NCBI RefSeq assembly: GCF_027594785.1
Contig: NZ_CP075584.1
Coordinates: forward strand, 1,302,001 to 1,366,000
Direction: 5' to 3'
Source: Cryobacterium breve
GTDB lineage: Bacteria > Actinomycetota > Actinomycetes > Actinomycetales > Microbacteriaceae
Length of the DNA stretch: 64,000 bases
How positions within the stretch are numbered: position 1 is the stretch's first letter; each line of letters opens with the position of its first letter. Position numbers and translations under genes: made by a program. The notes below the pieces were generated by a model. That model saw only the letters and a program-made list of their open reading frames with translations, did not search any database and was not told the DNA's origin. Below, in pieces: positions 1 to 9,318 of the stretch.

Positions 1-354
1 CTGTTCTGGGTGAGCGTGGCGAGCGCCGCCGTCACTTTCAGCGCCTTCGCTCTTGCCGTGACCCGCTACCCGCTGACCCGGAAGGGCGCCCTCGCCCGGG
101 AGCACCTGCTCGGCCTGCGGGAATACATCCGGGTCGCCGAGCAACTCCGGATCAACTTCCTGCAGAGCCCCTCCGGCGCGCTGTACACCCAGCGCCGGGC
201 ATCCGTCGAGGTCGCCGACCTCACGGACCCGCTGCTCGCCTACGCCATCCTGTTCGGCCTGGAGCGTGGCTGGCGACGCGAGCTCGACCTCGCGTCGGCC
301 GGCGCGCTGCCCCGCGGCTGGTGGCTCCCGCGGGACCTTGACCGCACCCCCTGA
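1..354 (+). CDS. C-terminal end of a DUF2207-type membrane protein (5' truncated by window)
   Basis: The frame is open from the first base and ends at TGA 352-354, so only about 117 C-terminal residues are visible. The segment reads as a short hydrophobic stretch, then a soluble region beginning around ALAREHLLGLREYIRVAEQ, with a later LAYAILFGLERGW motif. That 'LxGLRxYIxxAE ... AYAILFGLExxW' pattern is typical of the cytoplasmic tail of DUF2207 (YciQ-like) predicted membrane proteins. No function is established for the family. The real start lies upstream of the window; the GTG at position 10 is internal. Confidence 0.7.
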   Translation: MFWVSVASAAVTFSAFALAVTRYPLTRKGALAREHLLGLREYIRVAEQLRINFLQSPSGALYTQRRASVEVADLTDPLLAYAILFGLERGWRRELDLASAGALPRGWWLPRDLDRTP

Positions 355-491
355 ACATGCGAAGGTAAGGAAATTCTGTCGATCGGCGTGACGAATGAGC
401 TGCGACACCGTCCTACCAATGACGGATGTCGCTTGAGAGTGGCCGCCGAGCCGCGCGGGACCGAGCCCCCGCGCCCAACCCGGAGGACACC

Positions 492-1541
492 ATGACGAGC
501 ACCGACCTGACCACCCCGAACGAGCGCGGCACCGACGCGCCCGGCACGTTCCTGCGAGGATCCGACGCCGACGCGGCCACCCGGACCGGCCTGGCCGCGG
601 TCGTCTACAACCCGATCAAGGTCGACCTTCCCGCGCTCAAGGCCTCCGTCGCCACCGAAGAGTCCGCCGCCGGCTGGCCGGAGACACTCTGGTTCGAGAC
701 CTCGAAAGACGACCCGGGACAGGGCGCGGCCCGGCAGGCGATCGAGGCGGGCGCATCCGTCATCATCGTGGCGGGCGGCGACGGCACCGTGCGCGCGGTC
801 GCCGAGGTCGTGCACGGCACCGACCGCGCGCTCGTCCTGCTGCCCTCGGGCACCGGGAACCTGCTCGCCCGCAACCTGAAACTCGCCCTCGACGATGCCG
901 CAGGGTCGATCCGCTCGGCGTTCACCGGGGTCGACCGCGCCATCGACGTGGGCATGATCGACATCCGGCGCGGCGACGGCACGGTCGACCGACACGCGTA
1001 CCTGGTGATGGCCGGTCTCGGTCTCGACGCCAAGATGCTCGCCAACACCGACGACGACCTCAAGGCGAAGGTCGGCTGGCTGGCCTACGTGAAGGCCGTC
1101 GTCGCCGTGGGGCAGGACCGGAACGACCTGCACTTCCGGTACAGCCTCGACAAGCAGCCCGCGCAGTCCATGCGGGCGCACACGATCATGATCGGTAATT
1201 GCGGCCTGCTTCCGGCCGAGATCGTGTTGCTGCCCGACGCGGTCGTCGACGACGGGCACTTCGACATCGTCGTGCTCAAGCCGAAGGGGGTCCTCGGCTG
1301 GGTGCAGATCCTGTCCAAGGTGATCTGGGAGAACGGAGTGCTCAGCCGCACCCCGCTGGGGCGCCGGTTGAGGACCAAGGACGTCGACGCCCTTTAACTA
1401 CGCGACCGGGACCGAGCTCGTCGTGCGCCTGCACCGGCCAGAATCGAGCTCGATGGCGACGAATTCGGTTCGGCCATCGCGTTCAAGACCTGGGTCTCTC
1501 CGGGCGGCCTCACGGTGCGAGTGCCCGCCCCGACCGCGTAG
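492..1541 (+). pseudogene. Diacylglycerol kinase-like lipid kinase, interrupted by two compensating indels
   Basis: This is a DAGK catalytic-domain protein. It carries the nucleotide-binding GGDGT motif (VAGGDGTVRAV, around residue 96) followed by LLPSGTGNLLARN, as in YegS/DgkB-type cytosolic lipid kinases that phosphorylate diacylglycerol or similar lipids. ATG 492 follows GGAGG at 481-485; the frame is open further upstream, but that stretch is not conserved. The first frame stops at TAA 1395 after DVDAL. Reading on with one T removed near 1393 gives NYATGTELVVRLHRPE, and adding one base near 1442 gives IELDGDEFGSAIAFKTW through LTVRVP, ending at TAG 1539. These two stretches are the normal C-terminus of the family, and the two indels cancel, giving a full-length protein of about 349 residues. 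An indel artefact is more likely than true decay. Confidence 0.75.
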
Positions 1542-1568
1542 CCGTTGCGGCCGGGACCCGGCCTGCAC

Positions 1569-1618
1569 CGGGTTCGCGGCCGCTGCGACGGTGACCGGAG
1601 CGCCGGTGATGCGCACCC
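1569..1618 (-). pseudogene. Relic of the 3' end of an ABC-transporter ATPase (TOBE tail)
   Basis: About 50 bases here match the last codons of the ABC ATPase gene at 3933-3982 with roughly 85% identity by eye. On the minus strand it reads RITGAPVTVAAAANP, against RFTGAPVSVEAAANP at the end of the ATPase. No ATPase body is attached: upstream on this strand lies the SARP regulator. It looks like a leftover of a duplication or an ancestral neighbouring transporter gene. It is short, and chance similarity is not fully excluded. Confidence 0.4.
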
Positions 1619-1674
1619 GGCGAAACCGCCGAGCGCGTTCCCTGCACTTCTCCGACTCGGAGGCCGGGAAACGA

Positions 1675-3486
1675 CTATCCGCCGACGCTCAGCAGTGCGG
1701 CAAGGGCCGGATTGTCGATCTCGGCGCCGAGAAGCCGCGCCGCGCGTCCGGCATTGTCGTCGCCGAGGGCCTCCGCGTGGAGCAGGGACCGCACCACGAA
1801 CTCCTTCATCCCCGTACGCGAGGCCAGCGCGCCCAGCGCCGCGACCCAGGACGCGGTCTCGGGATGCCCGTGACGCAGCCCGAGGGAGCACTGGGCGTCC
1901 AGGATGTGCGCGTCCAGCCAGACGTAGGGGTCGGCGAGCCGGTTCGAGCGGATGCGCGCGTCGGCGAGGATCTCGAACGCCCGGTCGGATTCGCCGGTCG
2001 CCTCCGCCGCGAGGGCGCGTCCTCTGGCCGATATGCCCTCCCAGCACGGATCGCCCAGCTGACAGGCCCTGGCGAAGGCCTGGTCGAAGAACGCAGCGGC
2101 GAGCTCCGGTTCCGTTCGACCCAGTTCGACCTCACCACGAAGTGCCTGCGGCCACGGCACGAACGCGAGCCAGTGGCTTCGCTCGCACAGCTCGAGCGCG
2201 AGATCGAGGCTGTCGGCAGCCGCGTCGAAATCGTGGCGGAGCACGTGGAACCGGCCGAGCATGGCCAGCGCGAAGGACTCCAGCCGGACTTCGCCCGCGG
2301 AGCGCGCGGCGTCCACGGCTCGGCTGAGATGCCTCCGCGCGGCGGGATAGTCACCACGATCGCTCTCGACCGCCCCCCGGTACATGTCGGCCTTCGCGGC
2401 CAGCGCGAGCGAATTCCTGCCGAGCCTGCGCGCATCCGTCAGCCACACGTCTGCCCGGTCGTAGCGTGCCCGCAGGAAGTCGACGTAGCCGATCTCGGCG
2501 CGAGCCTCGGCGGCAAGGCCCGGATCGTGCAACTCCCTGGCCACCTCGTCCGCGGCGTGCAGTGCGGCCAGGCCTTCCTCGTCCTGGCCGCGCAGCGAGT
2601 GCACCAGAGCCTCGGCGAGGGCGAGGCGCGCGAGGATCTTCAGCCGGCCGGACGAGCCGGTGTCCGCGAGGGCCACGCCGCGCCGCAGGGTCTGCACCCC
2701 GGCCTCGACCGCTCCCGCGCCGACCGCTGAGCGGCCGGCCTCGACCGTTGCGGCAATGGATGCGGCGTCCGCCGTGCCGTCAACGTGCACCCGCCGTGTC
2801 CGCAGCGCCGCCTGAACGGCCGTACCCGGGTCCACTCCCAGCTCGGCGACGAACAGCTCGGCGCAGGCGTCGAACTGTCGCCGCGCGGCCTCATCGTCGC
2901 CGGTCAGCCGGTAGAGCCGGATCAGAAGGGACTGGTGGTTCTCGTCGAGGGGGTTCATTCCGATCAACCGCACTGCGCATCCAATGGCCGGCTTCAGGTC
3001 CCCTCGGGACATCATCCCCAGGGCCGCCTCGTGCAGAATGGCCTCGGCGGCCGCTGCGAGCCGGCGGCGTTCCGACAGCAGCCAGGTCTCGAAGGGCGCC
3101 GCGTCCCGGAACGTCGCGCCTTCCAAGAACTCCAGGCCCAGGCCCGGCAACCTCACTGCCGCGGCCCACTCGCCGCGCGTCACGACGCTGACATCGACCG
3201 TGGCGTGCGGGGGCATCCGCAGGACCACCGGGTCGCCCACGATGGACCCGTCCGGGCCGAGCGCACGGCGAATTTCGGCGATGCTCCACCGCAACGCCCG
3301 CAGCGGGTCGTCCGCCTCGCCGAACAGCAGGGCGGCGAGTTGCCTGCGCGACGGCGGCCGTTCGGTCGAAAGGAGGTAGGCCAACAGCGCCCAGCTTTTC
3401 CGGCTGCGAAAGGCGGGAGATCGCTCACCGCCGTCATCGATGGCCTGATGACCGAGGAGTTGCACGACAAAACTCATGAGTTTCAC
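1675..3486 (-). CDS. SARP-type transcriptional activator (winged helix + BTAD + TPR region)
   Basis: A 603-residue cytoplasmic regulator. Residues about 1-100 form an OmpR-like winged-helix domain (LLGHQAIDDGG ... SRKSWALLAYLLS ... RRQLAALLFGEADDPLRALRWSIAEIRRALG). Residues about 100-250 form the bacterial transcriptional activation domain (LEGATFRDAAPFETWLLSERRRL ... HQSLLIRLYRLTGDDEAARRQFDACAELFVAELGVDP). The rest is an Ala/Leu-rich array of TPR-like helical pairs. Unlike AfsR there is no NB-ARC ATPase between BTAD and TPR. It is divergent from the DUF4242 gene, with a 97-bp shared promoter region containing a direct repeat that could be its own binding site. The likely target is that neighbour and itself (inference). 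An alternative start is the Met codon three residues in. Confidence 0.85.
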   Translation of the reverse strand: MKLMSFVVQLLGHQAIDDGGERSPAFRSRKSWALLAYLLSTERPPSRRQLAALLFGEADDPLRALRWSIAEIRRALGPDGSIVGDPVVLRMPPHATVDVSVVTRGEWAAAVRLPGLGLEFLEGATFRDAAPFETWLLSERRRLAAAAEAILHEAALGMMSRGDLKPAIGCAVRLIGMNPLDENHQSLLIRLYRLTGDDEAARRQFDACAELFVAELGVDPGTAVQAALRTRRVHVDGTADAASIAATVEAGRSAVGAGAVEAGVQTLRRGVALADTGSSGRLKILARLALAEALVHSLRGQDEEGLAALHAADEVARELHDPGLAAEARAEIGYVDFLRARYDRADVWLTDARRLGRNSLALAAKADMYRGAVESDRGDYPAARRHLSRAVDAARSAGEVRLESFALAMLGRFHVLRHDFDAAADSLDLALELCERSHWLAFVPWPQALRGEVELGRTEPELAAAFFDQAFARACQLGDPCWEGISARGRALAAEATGESDRAFEILADARIRSNRLADPYVWLDAHILDAQCSLGLRHGHPETASWVAALGALASRTGMKEFVVRSLLHAEALGDDNAGRAARLLGAEIDNPALAALLSVGG

Positions 3487-3498
3487 ATCCGGGAAACA

Positions 3499-3520
3499 GT
3501 CAAACGCTCCGTCAAACGCT
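3499..3520. promoter_or_regulatory. Direct repeat, candidate SARP operator
   Basis: GTCAAACGCT occurs twice (3499-3508 and 3511-3520) with a 12-bp period, in the space between the SARP regulator and the divergent DUF4242 gene. SARP proteins are known to bind short direct repeats spaced about one helical turn apart. The period here is 12 rather than the usual 11, so this is a suggestion only. Confidence 0.4.
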
Positions 3521-3583
3521 GAAGATGCTCAATGGTATCCAGAACCTCGAAAACGTCGAGGCCACACGAAAGGAAACCAAACA

Positions 3584-3835
3584 ATGTCGCTGTACATGGA
3601 CGTTCACACCATCGATGGCGGAGTCACGGCCGAGGCCGTCGCCGGGGCGCACCGGGCGGATCTCGCCGAGCAGGACGCCCACGGCGTGAAGTACCTGCGG
3701 TACTGGGTCGCCGAAGACGCCGGCAAGATCTTCTGCCTGGTCGAAGCGCCAGACGCCGAGGCCGCCAACACTGTTCACCGGGAGGCACACGGTCTCGTGG
3801 CCGATGCGGTCTTCCCGGTGAGCGAGCACGTCTAG
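3584..3835 (+). CDS. DUF4242 (SCO4226-like) small protein
   Basis: An 83-residue protein starting MSLYMDVHTIDGGVTAEAVAGAH, with the core KYLRYWVAEDAGKIFCLVEAPDAEAANTVHREAHG. This matches the DUF4242 ferredoxin-like small proteins; the Streptomyces member SCO4226 is described as nickel-binding. ATG 3584 is preceded by a GAAAGGA ribosome site 9-10 bases upstream, which decides the start over an open frame running upstream. It is divergent from the SARP regulator and probably controlled by it. The exact function of the family is unsettled. Confidence 0.8.
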   Translation: MSLYMDVHTIDGGVTAEAVAGAHRADLAEQDAHGVKYLRYWVAEDAGKIFCLVEAPDAEAANTVHREAHGLVADAVFPVSEHV

Positions 3836-3926
3836 AGCCCGCGGAGCTCGCGAATGCCGAGGGAGAGTGCGATGAGAGGCGACATGACCGACCGCAACGG
3901 ATGCCGCGTCGTCGCCGCCGCCCACG

Positions 3927-5082
3927 CTACCCCGGGTTCGCGGCCGCTTCGACCGAGACCGGGGCGCCGGTGAAACGCACCCGCACGGCGTCGCCGGGAG
4001 CGGTATGCACCCGCACGCCGTGCTGCACCGAGACCTCGGCGCCGTCGGCGAACCGCACCCGGGTGCGGCGAAGCGACCCGTGGAAGCTCGAGGCGGTGAC
4101 GACGCCCTCCACCCCGTCCGCGGAGAGCTCGAGGTCTTCCGGCCGCACCGCGACGAGGACGGTCCCGTCCGCCTGCGACGGGTCGAGGAGGGGCAGCCGG
4201 GTTCCGTACAGGCTCCGCGAATCCGTTGCGCACCATTCCGGTCAGCTGGTTGCTCAGGCCGACGAAATCGGCGATGAACGGCGACGCCGGCCGGGAGTAG
4301 AGGTCTTCGGGCGTCCCGACCTGCTCGATCCGGCCGTCGCGCAAGACAGCGACCCGGTCGGCGATCGCGAGCGCCTCATCCTGATCGTGCGTCACGAACA
4401 GGGTTGTGATGCCCAACTCGGTCTGGATCCGCCGGATCTCCTCACGCAGGGCCACCCGCACCTTGGCGTCGAGAGCGGAGAGCGGCTCGTCGAGAAGGAG
4501 CACCCGCGGTTCGGTGACGAGGGCGCGGGCCAGCGCGACCCGCTGCTGCTGACCGCCGGACAGCTGGTGGGCGAACCGGTCGTAGTGGTCCGCGAGGCCG
4601 ACGAGGCCGAGAGCATCCGCGGCCCGCCGGCGGCGGGCCGCGGCGGCGACCCCGCGCATCCGCAGACCGAATTCGACGTTCTCGCCCGCGCTCAGATGCG
4701 GGAACAAGGAGTAGGCCTGAAAGACCATCCCCATATCGCGCCGGCTCGTCGGGAGGGTGGACACGTCGACCCCGTCGACCGTGATGATGCCGGCATCCGT
4801 CGATTCGAGGCCCGCGAGCGCCCGGAGCGCCGTGGTCTTGCCGCTTCCACTCGGGCCGAGCAGCGCCACGAACTCACCGGCCTGCAGGGTCAGGTCGAAT
4901 CCGGCGAGGGCCCGGTGTCCCCCGAAGTTCTTGGTGACGCCCGAGAATTCGACGACGGCTCCGTGCCGCGCCGGCGGTGCGCTCGCGGCTTCCACCCCCG
5001 TCACGGCAGCACGCCCGGCAGGAGCCGGCGCCGTGCCCCCGGTCGGCGTGTCCAGCGGGGTGTTGCTCGTGTTGCGGGTCAT
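3927..5082 (-). pseudogene. ABC importer ATPase (FbpC/PotA type), frameshifted before the TOBE domain
   Basis: This is the ATPase of a four-gene importer. From the N-terminus it has a Pro/Ala-rich lead, Walker A GPSGSGKTT (about residue 76), Q-loop FQAYSLFPHLS, signature LSGGQQQRVALARAL, Walker B VLLLDEPLSALD and switch His VTHDQDEA. After LTGMVRNGFAE the frame is lost: CAGGCTC at 4209-4215 (GAGCCTG on the coding strand) should be CAGCTC. With that base removed the protein continues LYGTRLPLLDPS ... VAVRPEDLELSADGVEG through a normal TOBE tail ending at TAG 3927. Without correction the frame runs to 3832 through non-homologous sequence. The start overlaps the upstream permease stop by 4 bp, indicating translational coupling. 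The substrate cannot be read from sequence; iron, polyamine, thiamine and phosphonate importers share this ATPase type. Confidence 0.8.
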
Positions 5083-5933
5083 TGCCGGCCTCCGATGGGG
5101 CGGTGTCGTGGCGAGCGGGTGCGTTCGGCGCCCAGTCGGCCGATGAGCAGGAGCAGCAGGAACGCGAGGATCAGGGAAAGCAGGGACAGGATCACGGCCG
5201 TGTACGGGTCGGCCTTGCTGACCACGACGAGCGCGGTCTGCAGGTTCACCCGGCTGAGCAACGACGCGATGGTGAATTCGCCGAGGACCACGGCGACCGC
5301 GATGAACGCGCCGGCCAGCAGGCCACGACGCAGGTTCGGCAGAAGCACGCGGAACAGCACACTCCCCCAGCCTGCTCCCAGGGTGCGGGCCGCCTCGCTC
5401 AGCGTGCGCACGTCGACGGCGTCGAGGTTGGCCTGGATCGCCCGGTAGGCGTACGGCAGCACGATGATGCCGTAGGCGAGGGACAGGGTCCAGACTCCGC
5501 TGCCGACGAGCCGGGAGAGCGCCGAGTAGACCGGCGCCAGTCCGACGACGAGCACGATCGCCGGGATGCTGATCGGCAGGATGCAGACGAACTCCAGCAG
5601 GCGTCGCAGCCGGGGAAAACGGATGTGCACCAGCAGCATCGTAGGCACGAGCAGCAGGAGCACGATCAGCACCGTTCCGACGGCCAGGCCGACCGAATTG
5701 CCGACGGCGACGGGCACCTGGCGGTACGGCCCGGTGAGACCGCCCTGGAACAGGGCGATCCAGCGGGAGAAGTCGTGGCCGCCGGCCAGTCCCTTGCGCA
5801 GGGTGAACTCGACCATGGCCACGAACGGAATGATGAAGAGGAAACCGATCACACCCAGGATCAGGGCGCGCACGACGCGTGAGGGGGCGTGCGCGACGCC
5901 GTCCCGCACGATCGGGCCGGTCACCGCTGCCAC
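5079..5933 (-). CDS. ABC importer permease, second membrane subunit
   Basis: A 284-residue inner-membrane permease with about six hydrophobic segments (for example ALILGVIGFLFIIPFVAMV, VGLAVGTVLIVLLLLVPTML, VILSLLSLILAFLLLLLIG). The cytoplasmic coupling loop reads EAARTLGAGWGSVLFRVLLPNLRRGL, the EAA motif of binding-protein-dependent (MetI/PotC-like) importers. Its start overlaps the end of the first permease by 13 bp, and its stop overlaps the ATPase start by 4 bp, so the four genes form one operon. It pairs with the other permease to make the channel. Confidence 0.85.
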   Translation of the reverse strand: MAAVTGPIVRDGVAHAPSRVVRALILGVIGFLFIIPFVAMVEFTLRKGLAGGHDFSRWIALFQGGLTGPYRQVPVAVGNSVGLAVGTVLIVLLLLVPTMLLVHIRFPRLRRLLEFVCILPISIPAIVLVVGLAPVYSALSRLVGSGVWTLSLAYGIIVLPYAYRAIQANLDAVDVRTLSEAARTLGAGWGSVLFRVLLPNLRRGLLAGAFIAVAVVLGEFTIASLLSRVNLQTALVVVSKADPYTAVILSLLSLILAFLLLLLIGRLGAERTRSPRHRPIGGRQ

Positions 5934-6721
5934 CGGGCGGCCCTCGATTGCAGAGCCGAATATCCGGCCATCACGATCACCATCACCACAACCATCCCGA
6001 GCGCGAGCGCACCGGCCAGGTTCTCCCGGCCGAGCACCGTCTCACTGGTCAGCGCCGACCGGATCTGCAGGGGAACGATCTGGGAACCCTGGCTCGTGAG
6101 CGCCGCAGCGGTCGCATACGACGAGAACGCGTTTGCGAACAACAGCAGGAGGCTGCCGAGGAACGAGGGCGCGAGAACCGGGCCGGCGATCCTCAGCCAG
6201 TAGGAGAGGGTGCTCCCGCCCAGGGTGGCGTTGGCCTCAGCCCAGGTCGGTTTGAGCGCCTGAAGAGCGGGCATGAACGTGATGATCATCAGCGGAATCT
6301 GAAAATAGAGGTACGGCAGCACCAGCCCGGGCAGTTCGTAGAGCCAGACACCGCCCGCGAAGATGTCCACGCCGAAGGTGTCGCGCAGGATGAGCGTGAC
6401 CATGCCCTGGATGCCGATGGTGGCGATGAACGCGAAGGCCAGCATGACGCCGCCGAACTGGGCAAGGACTCCGCTGAGCGAATCGACCACCGTGCGGAGG
6501 GCACCGTCCGGCCGCGCTCCGAGCAGCCCGTAACACGCGATCGCGCCGAGCACCGCCCCGAGGACGGCGGTCAGGGCGGACAGCCACAGGGAGTTGCCGA
6601 ACGCGTTGAGCACCACCGGGTTACCGAGTGCCGCGATCGTCGCCAGGGTGAACCTGCCGGACTTGTCGAAGAATCCGGTTCCGACGGCGATCAGGGTCGG
6701 CAGGGCGAGGAAGAGGAGCAC
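5921..6721 (-). CDS. ABC importer permease, first membrane subunit (start uncertain)
   Basis: Visible from a GTG at 6719-6721: 266 residues with about six membrane segments and an EAA-like loop ANATLGGSTLSYWLRIAGPVLAPS, matching PotB/FbpB-type permeases. The frame stays open upstream to about 6778 and reads SSKVRASAAAFGLLPFAVY, which looks like the missing N-terminal tail and first membrane helix. That extension has only a CTG and no ATG, GTG or TTG. Either a non-standard start is used or an indel hides the true one. The binding-protein gene ends at TAA 6771-6773, immediately upstream. Confidence 0.75.
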   Translation of the reverse strand: MLLFLALPTLIAVGTGFFDKSGRFTLATIAALGNPVVLNAFGNSLWLSALTAVLGAVLGAIACYGLLGARPDGALRTVVDSLSGVLAQFGGVMLAFAFIATIGIQGMVTLILRDTFGVDIFAGGVWLYELPGLVLPYLYFQIPLMIITFMPALQALKPTWAEANATLGGSTLSYWLRIAGPVLAPSFLGSLLLLFANAFSSYATAAALTSQGSQIVPLQIRSALTSETVLGRENLAGALALGMVVVMVIVMAGYSALQSRAARWQR

Positions 6722-6770
6722 GTAGACCGCGAACGGCAGCAGCCCGAAGGCTGCTGCCGATGCGCGGACC

Positions 6771-7915
6771 TTACTGGACAGCGGCCGCCCAGGTCGCGCC
6801 CAGCAGGGTAGCCGCGGCTGCGCTCTGCTCTTTGGTCGGGACCACGGTCTCCGTGGGGGCCGTCGGAAGGGCGCTCAACAGCGCCGCATCGATGGTGCCC
6901 GCGGTCGTCATCGCTTCGGCGCGCGCGCGGGGCGCGCCCCACCGGCGAGCCACAGGTTCTGGCCTGCGTCGCTGTAGAGGAACTCCTGCCACAGCCGGGC
7001 GGCGGCCGGGTGCGGGGCATCCTTGCTCACGGCCTGGTTGTAGTACCCGGCGTAGCCGGTGCCCGGGAACACGACGACCTTCCAGTTGCGCTGACCGGCG
7101 AGCTTCGTGCCGTAACCGACATTGAGGTAGTCCCAGTCGAAGACGACGGGGGTCTCGCCGGACGCGATCGTGGCCGGCGTCGGGTCGATCTTGACGAAGT
7201 TGCCTGCGGCGTTGAGCTTGGAGAAGAAGTCGATTCCGGGCTGGAAGTTGTCGACGGCGCCCCCGTTCTGCACGGTCGCCATGCCGACAGCGGCGAACGC
7301 GGCCCCGGCCTGAGTCGGGTCGCCGTTGATGGCGACCTTGCCCTTGTACGCTGCACCGAGCAGGTCGCTCAGTTGCGTCGGCGCCGGGACGGCGTCGGGG
7401 TCATAGCCCACGGCCAGGTATCCGCCGTAGTCGCCGGTGTAGAGCCCGGTGGATTCCTTGAGCGCGTCGGGGATATCGGACCAGGTGGCCACCTTGTACG
7501 GGGCGAACCGGTCGGTGCTCGACAGGGCGACGGCCAGGCCCAGGTCGAAGACGTCCGGCGCGGTGTCCTGTCCCTTGAGGGTGTCTGCCGCCTGGATTTC
7601 CTCGGCGCTCGAGCCGTCCGGCGAGGCTTCGTTGATCGCGATCTCGGGATACTTCTTCGAGAACGCGTCGAGCACGGCGCCGTAGTTCGCCCAGTCACGA
7701 GGGAGGGCGATGACATTGAGGTTGCCTTCCGCCTTGGCGGCGCTCTCAAGGGCCGGAAGATCGCCGAAGGCGCTGAGGCTGGTGGCCGTTGCGGCGTCGG
7801 TGGTGGAGGCTCCGGTTCCGGTTCCGCTCGCGGCCGTGCCGGAGCATCCGGTCAGGCCGATTGCGAGCATTGCCGTGGCGGCCAGTGACGTGATCAGGGT
7901 GCGTGGGGTGACCAT
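6771..7915 (-). CDS. ABC importer substrate-binding lipoprotein (C-terminus frameshifted)
   Basis: An extracellular solute-binding protein of family 1. It has a lipoprotein signal peptide (MVTPRTLITSLAATAMLAIG then lipobox LTGC, Cys about residue 24), a Ser/Thr/Ala linker, then the periplasmic-type fold with NVIALPRDWANYGAVLDAFSKK and PDVFDLGLAVAL. The uninterrupted frame stops at TGA 6908 after GGARPARAPKR. In another frame the expected tail continues RAEAMTTAGTIDAALLSALPTA to TAA 6771. The break lies in an alternating GCGCGCGC tract around 6920-6930, so a dinucleotide or single-base slip is likely. The start ATG at 7915 has GGAGG six bases upstream. It heads the importer operon. The fold is shared by iron, polyamine and phosphonate binders, so the ligand is unknown. 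Confidence 0.8.
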
Positions 7916-8092
7916 TTTTCCTCCGTCTGACCAGCAACGAGAGGCCGCGCACGCATTGGCGCGCGCCGTTCGTAACCGCGGTGCTGGTCACCGAGAGACT
8001 AAAAGCCGCTCTTGACGGGACAGCGAAACGCTCCTGAACAGCTCATGAATGCTCGGCGTCGCCATTCCGTCTGCACGGAACGACGTCCGCTC

Positions 8093-9315
8093 TCACCGCC
8101 GCGATCGGGCGAACACCGTACGCAGCGAGACCCGCTTGGTGTATTCGACCGAGCCGTAGCGGAACAACTGCACCGCGAGCCGGAGCACGATTCCGCCGAG
8201 CAGGAACAGTTCCGCAATGACGATGCCGGACTCCAGCGGGCTGAGCGACCCGAGTCCATTTCGGAGCATCGCCGTGACCGGCGCGGAGTATGGGAAGAAC
8301 GTGAAGAGCTGCACGATCAGCGCGTGCGGGTCCGACACTACGAGCGACACCGCGTAGAGGGGCACGAACACGAGCGCCATCACGATGCCGAAGACCTGGC
8401 TGGCCTCCTTCGCGGTGGGCATGATCGCCCCCGCCGCGACGAGGGTGCCCATGAACAGGGTGAACCCGCCGATTAGGAGCAGCGCGCCGACGACCATCTG
8501 GCCGGGGTTGACGATGAGCTGGGAGAGGTCGACGTCGGGCAGGCTCAGCGAGGTGCGGAAGAACAGATAGCCGACCAGCACCGGCAGGATGAACACGAGC
8601 ATTTGCACGATCCCGATGATGAACAAGGAGATGATCTTGCCCATGATCAGGGTCGTCGGGTTGAGGGTGGTCAGGATCATTTCGGTGACCCTGTTCTCTT
8701 TCTCCTCCAGGGTGCTCGTGAGCATCTGATTGCCGAGCATCACGATCACGACGTAGAAGATCAGCAGGAAGAGCAGGGGGCGACGGCACCGAGGATTCCG
8801 CCGGAGACCGCGCCGTCCTTATAGGTGACCGCATCGACCTGGAATGAGCCCCGCGCGAGCCCGGTCAACGTCGGGTCGCCGATCTTCGCCTGGGCGCTGG
8901 CGACCATCAGCTGGGTCGCCACCGAGGAGTACTTGCCGTTGTCGAAGATGCCGACGTCGGTGCCGTAGACCGTGGTGGCCTCCTTCGTCGGCTGGGCCGG
9001 GTAGGAGAAATGGGCGGCCGATGCGCCCGACTTCACGTCGGCGATCGCCTGGTCGGGGTCGGCGGCGAGGGTGCCGCCGAATGCGGTGGCGATGGCCGGG
9101 TCGATGTAACCGGATGCGTCGCTATAGGTGAACCGAAGGGTCGCGTCTTTCTGCGAGTCGACCTTGCTCTCCGTGGAGGTGTTCGACAGCACGATGAGCG
9201 CGATCACGATGCCGATCACCACCGGCACGAGCAGGGTCGTGAGCCAGAACTGCTTCTTCTTGAGCGTGCGCGTCACTTCGAACGAGACGACCGTGCCGAG
9301 ATTGTGCCGAGCCAT
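8093..9315 (-). pseudogene. NatB-like ABC-2 permease, frameshifted
   Basis: The membrane part of a two-gene ABC exporter. The N-terminal half (from 9315) has one membrane segment near residue 26-46 (TTLLVPVVIGIVIALIVL) and a large extracellular domain. The C-terminal half has five or more segments beginning IFYVVIVMLGNQMLTSTLEEKENRVTEMILTT, the hallmark of NatB/YhaP-type ABC-2 permeases. The two halves are in different frames. The break is at a run of five G at 8776-8780 (five C on the coding strand), where one more C restores APLLFLLIFYVV. NatAB family exporters move sodium or peptides; the substrate here is unknown. It sits 3 bp after the ATPase stop. Confidence 0.75.
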
Positions 9316-9318
9316 GGT

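Noticed and set aside
1394..2730. Overlapping long frames opposite the SARP gene
   Set aside because: They are shadows of the SARP gene and the displaced C-terminus of the diacylglycerol-kinase-like gene.
7916..8092. Possible riboswitch before the importer operon (for example thiamine)
   Set aside because: No conserved riboswitch core was seen; only a normal ribosome site precedes the binding-protein gene.
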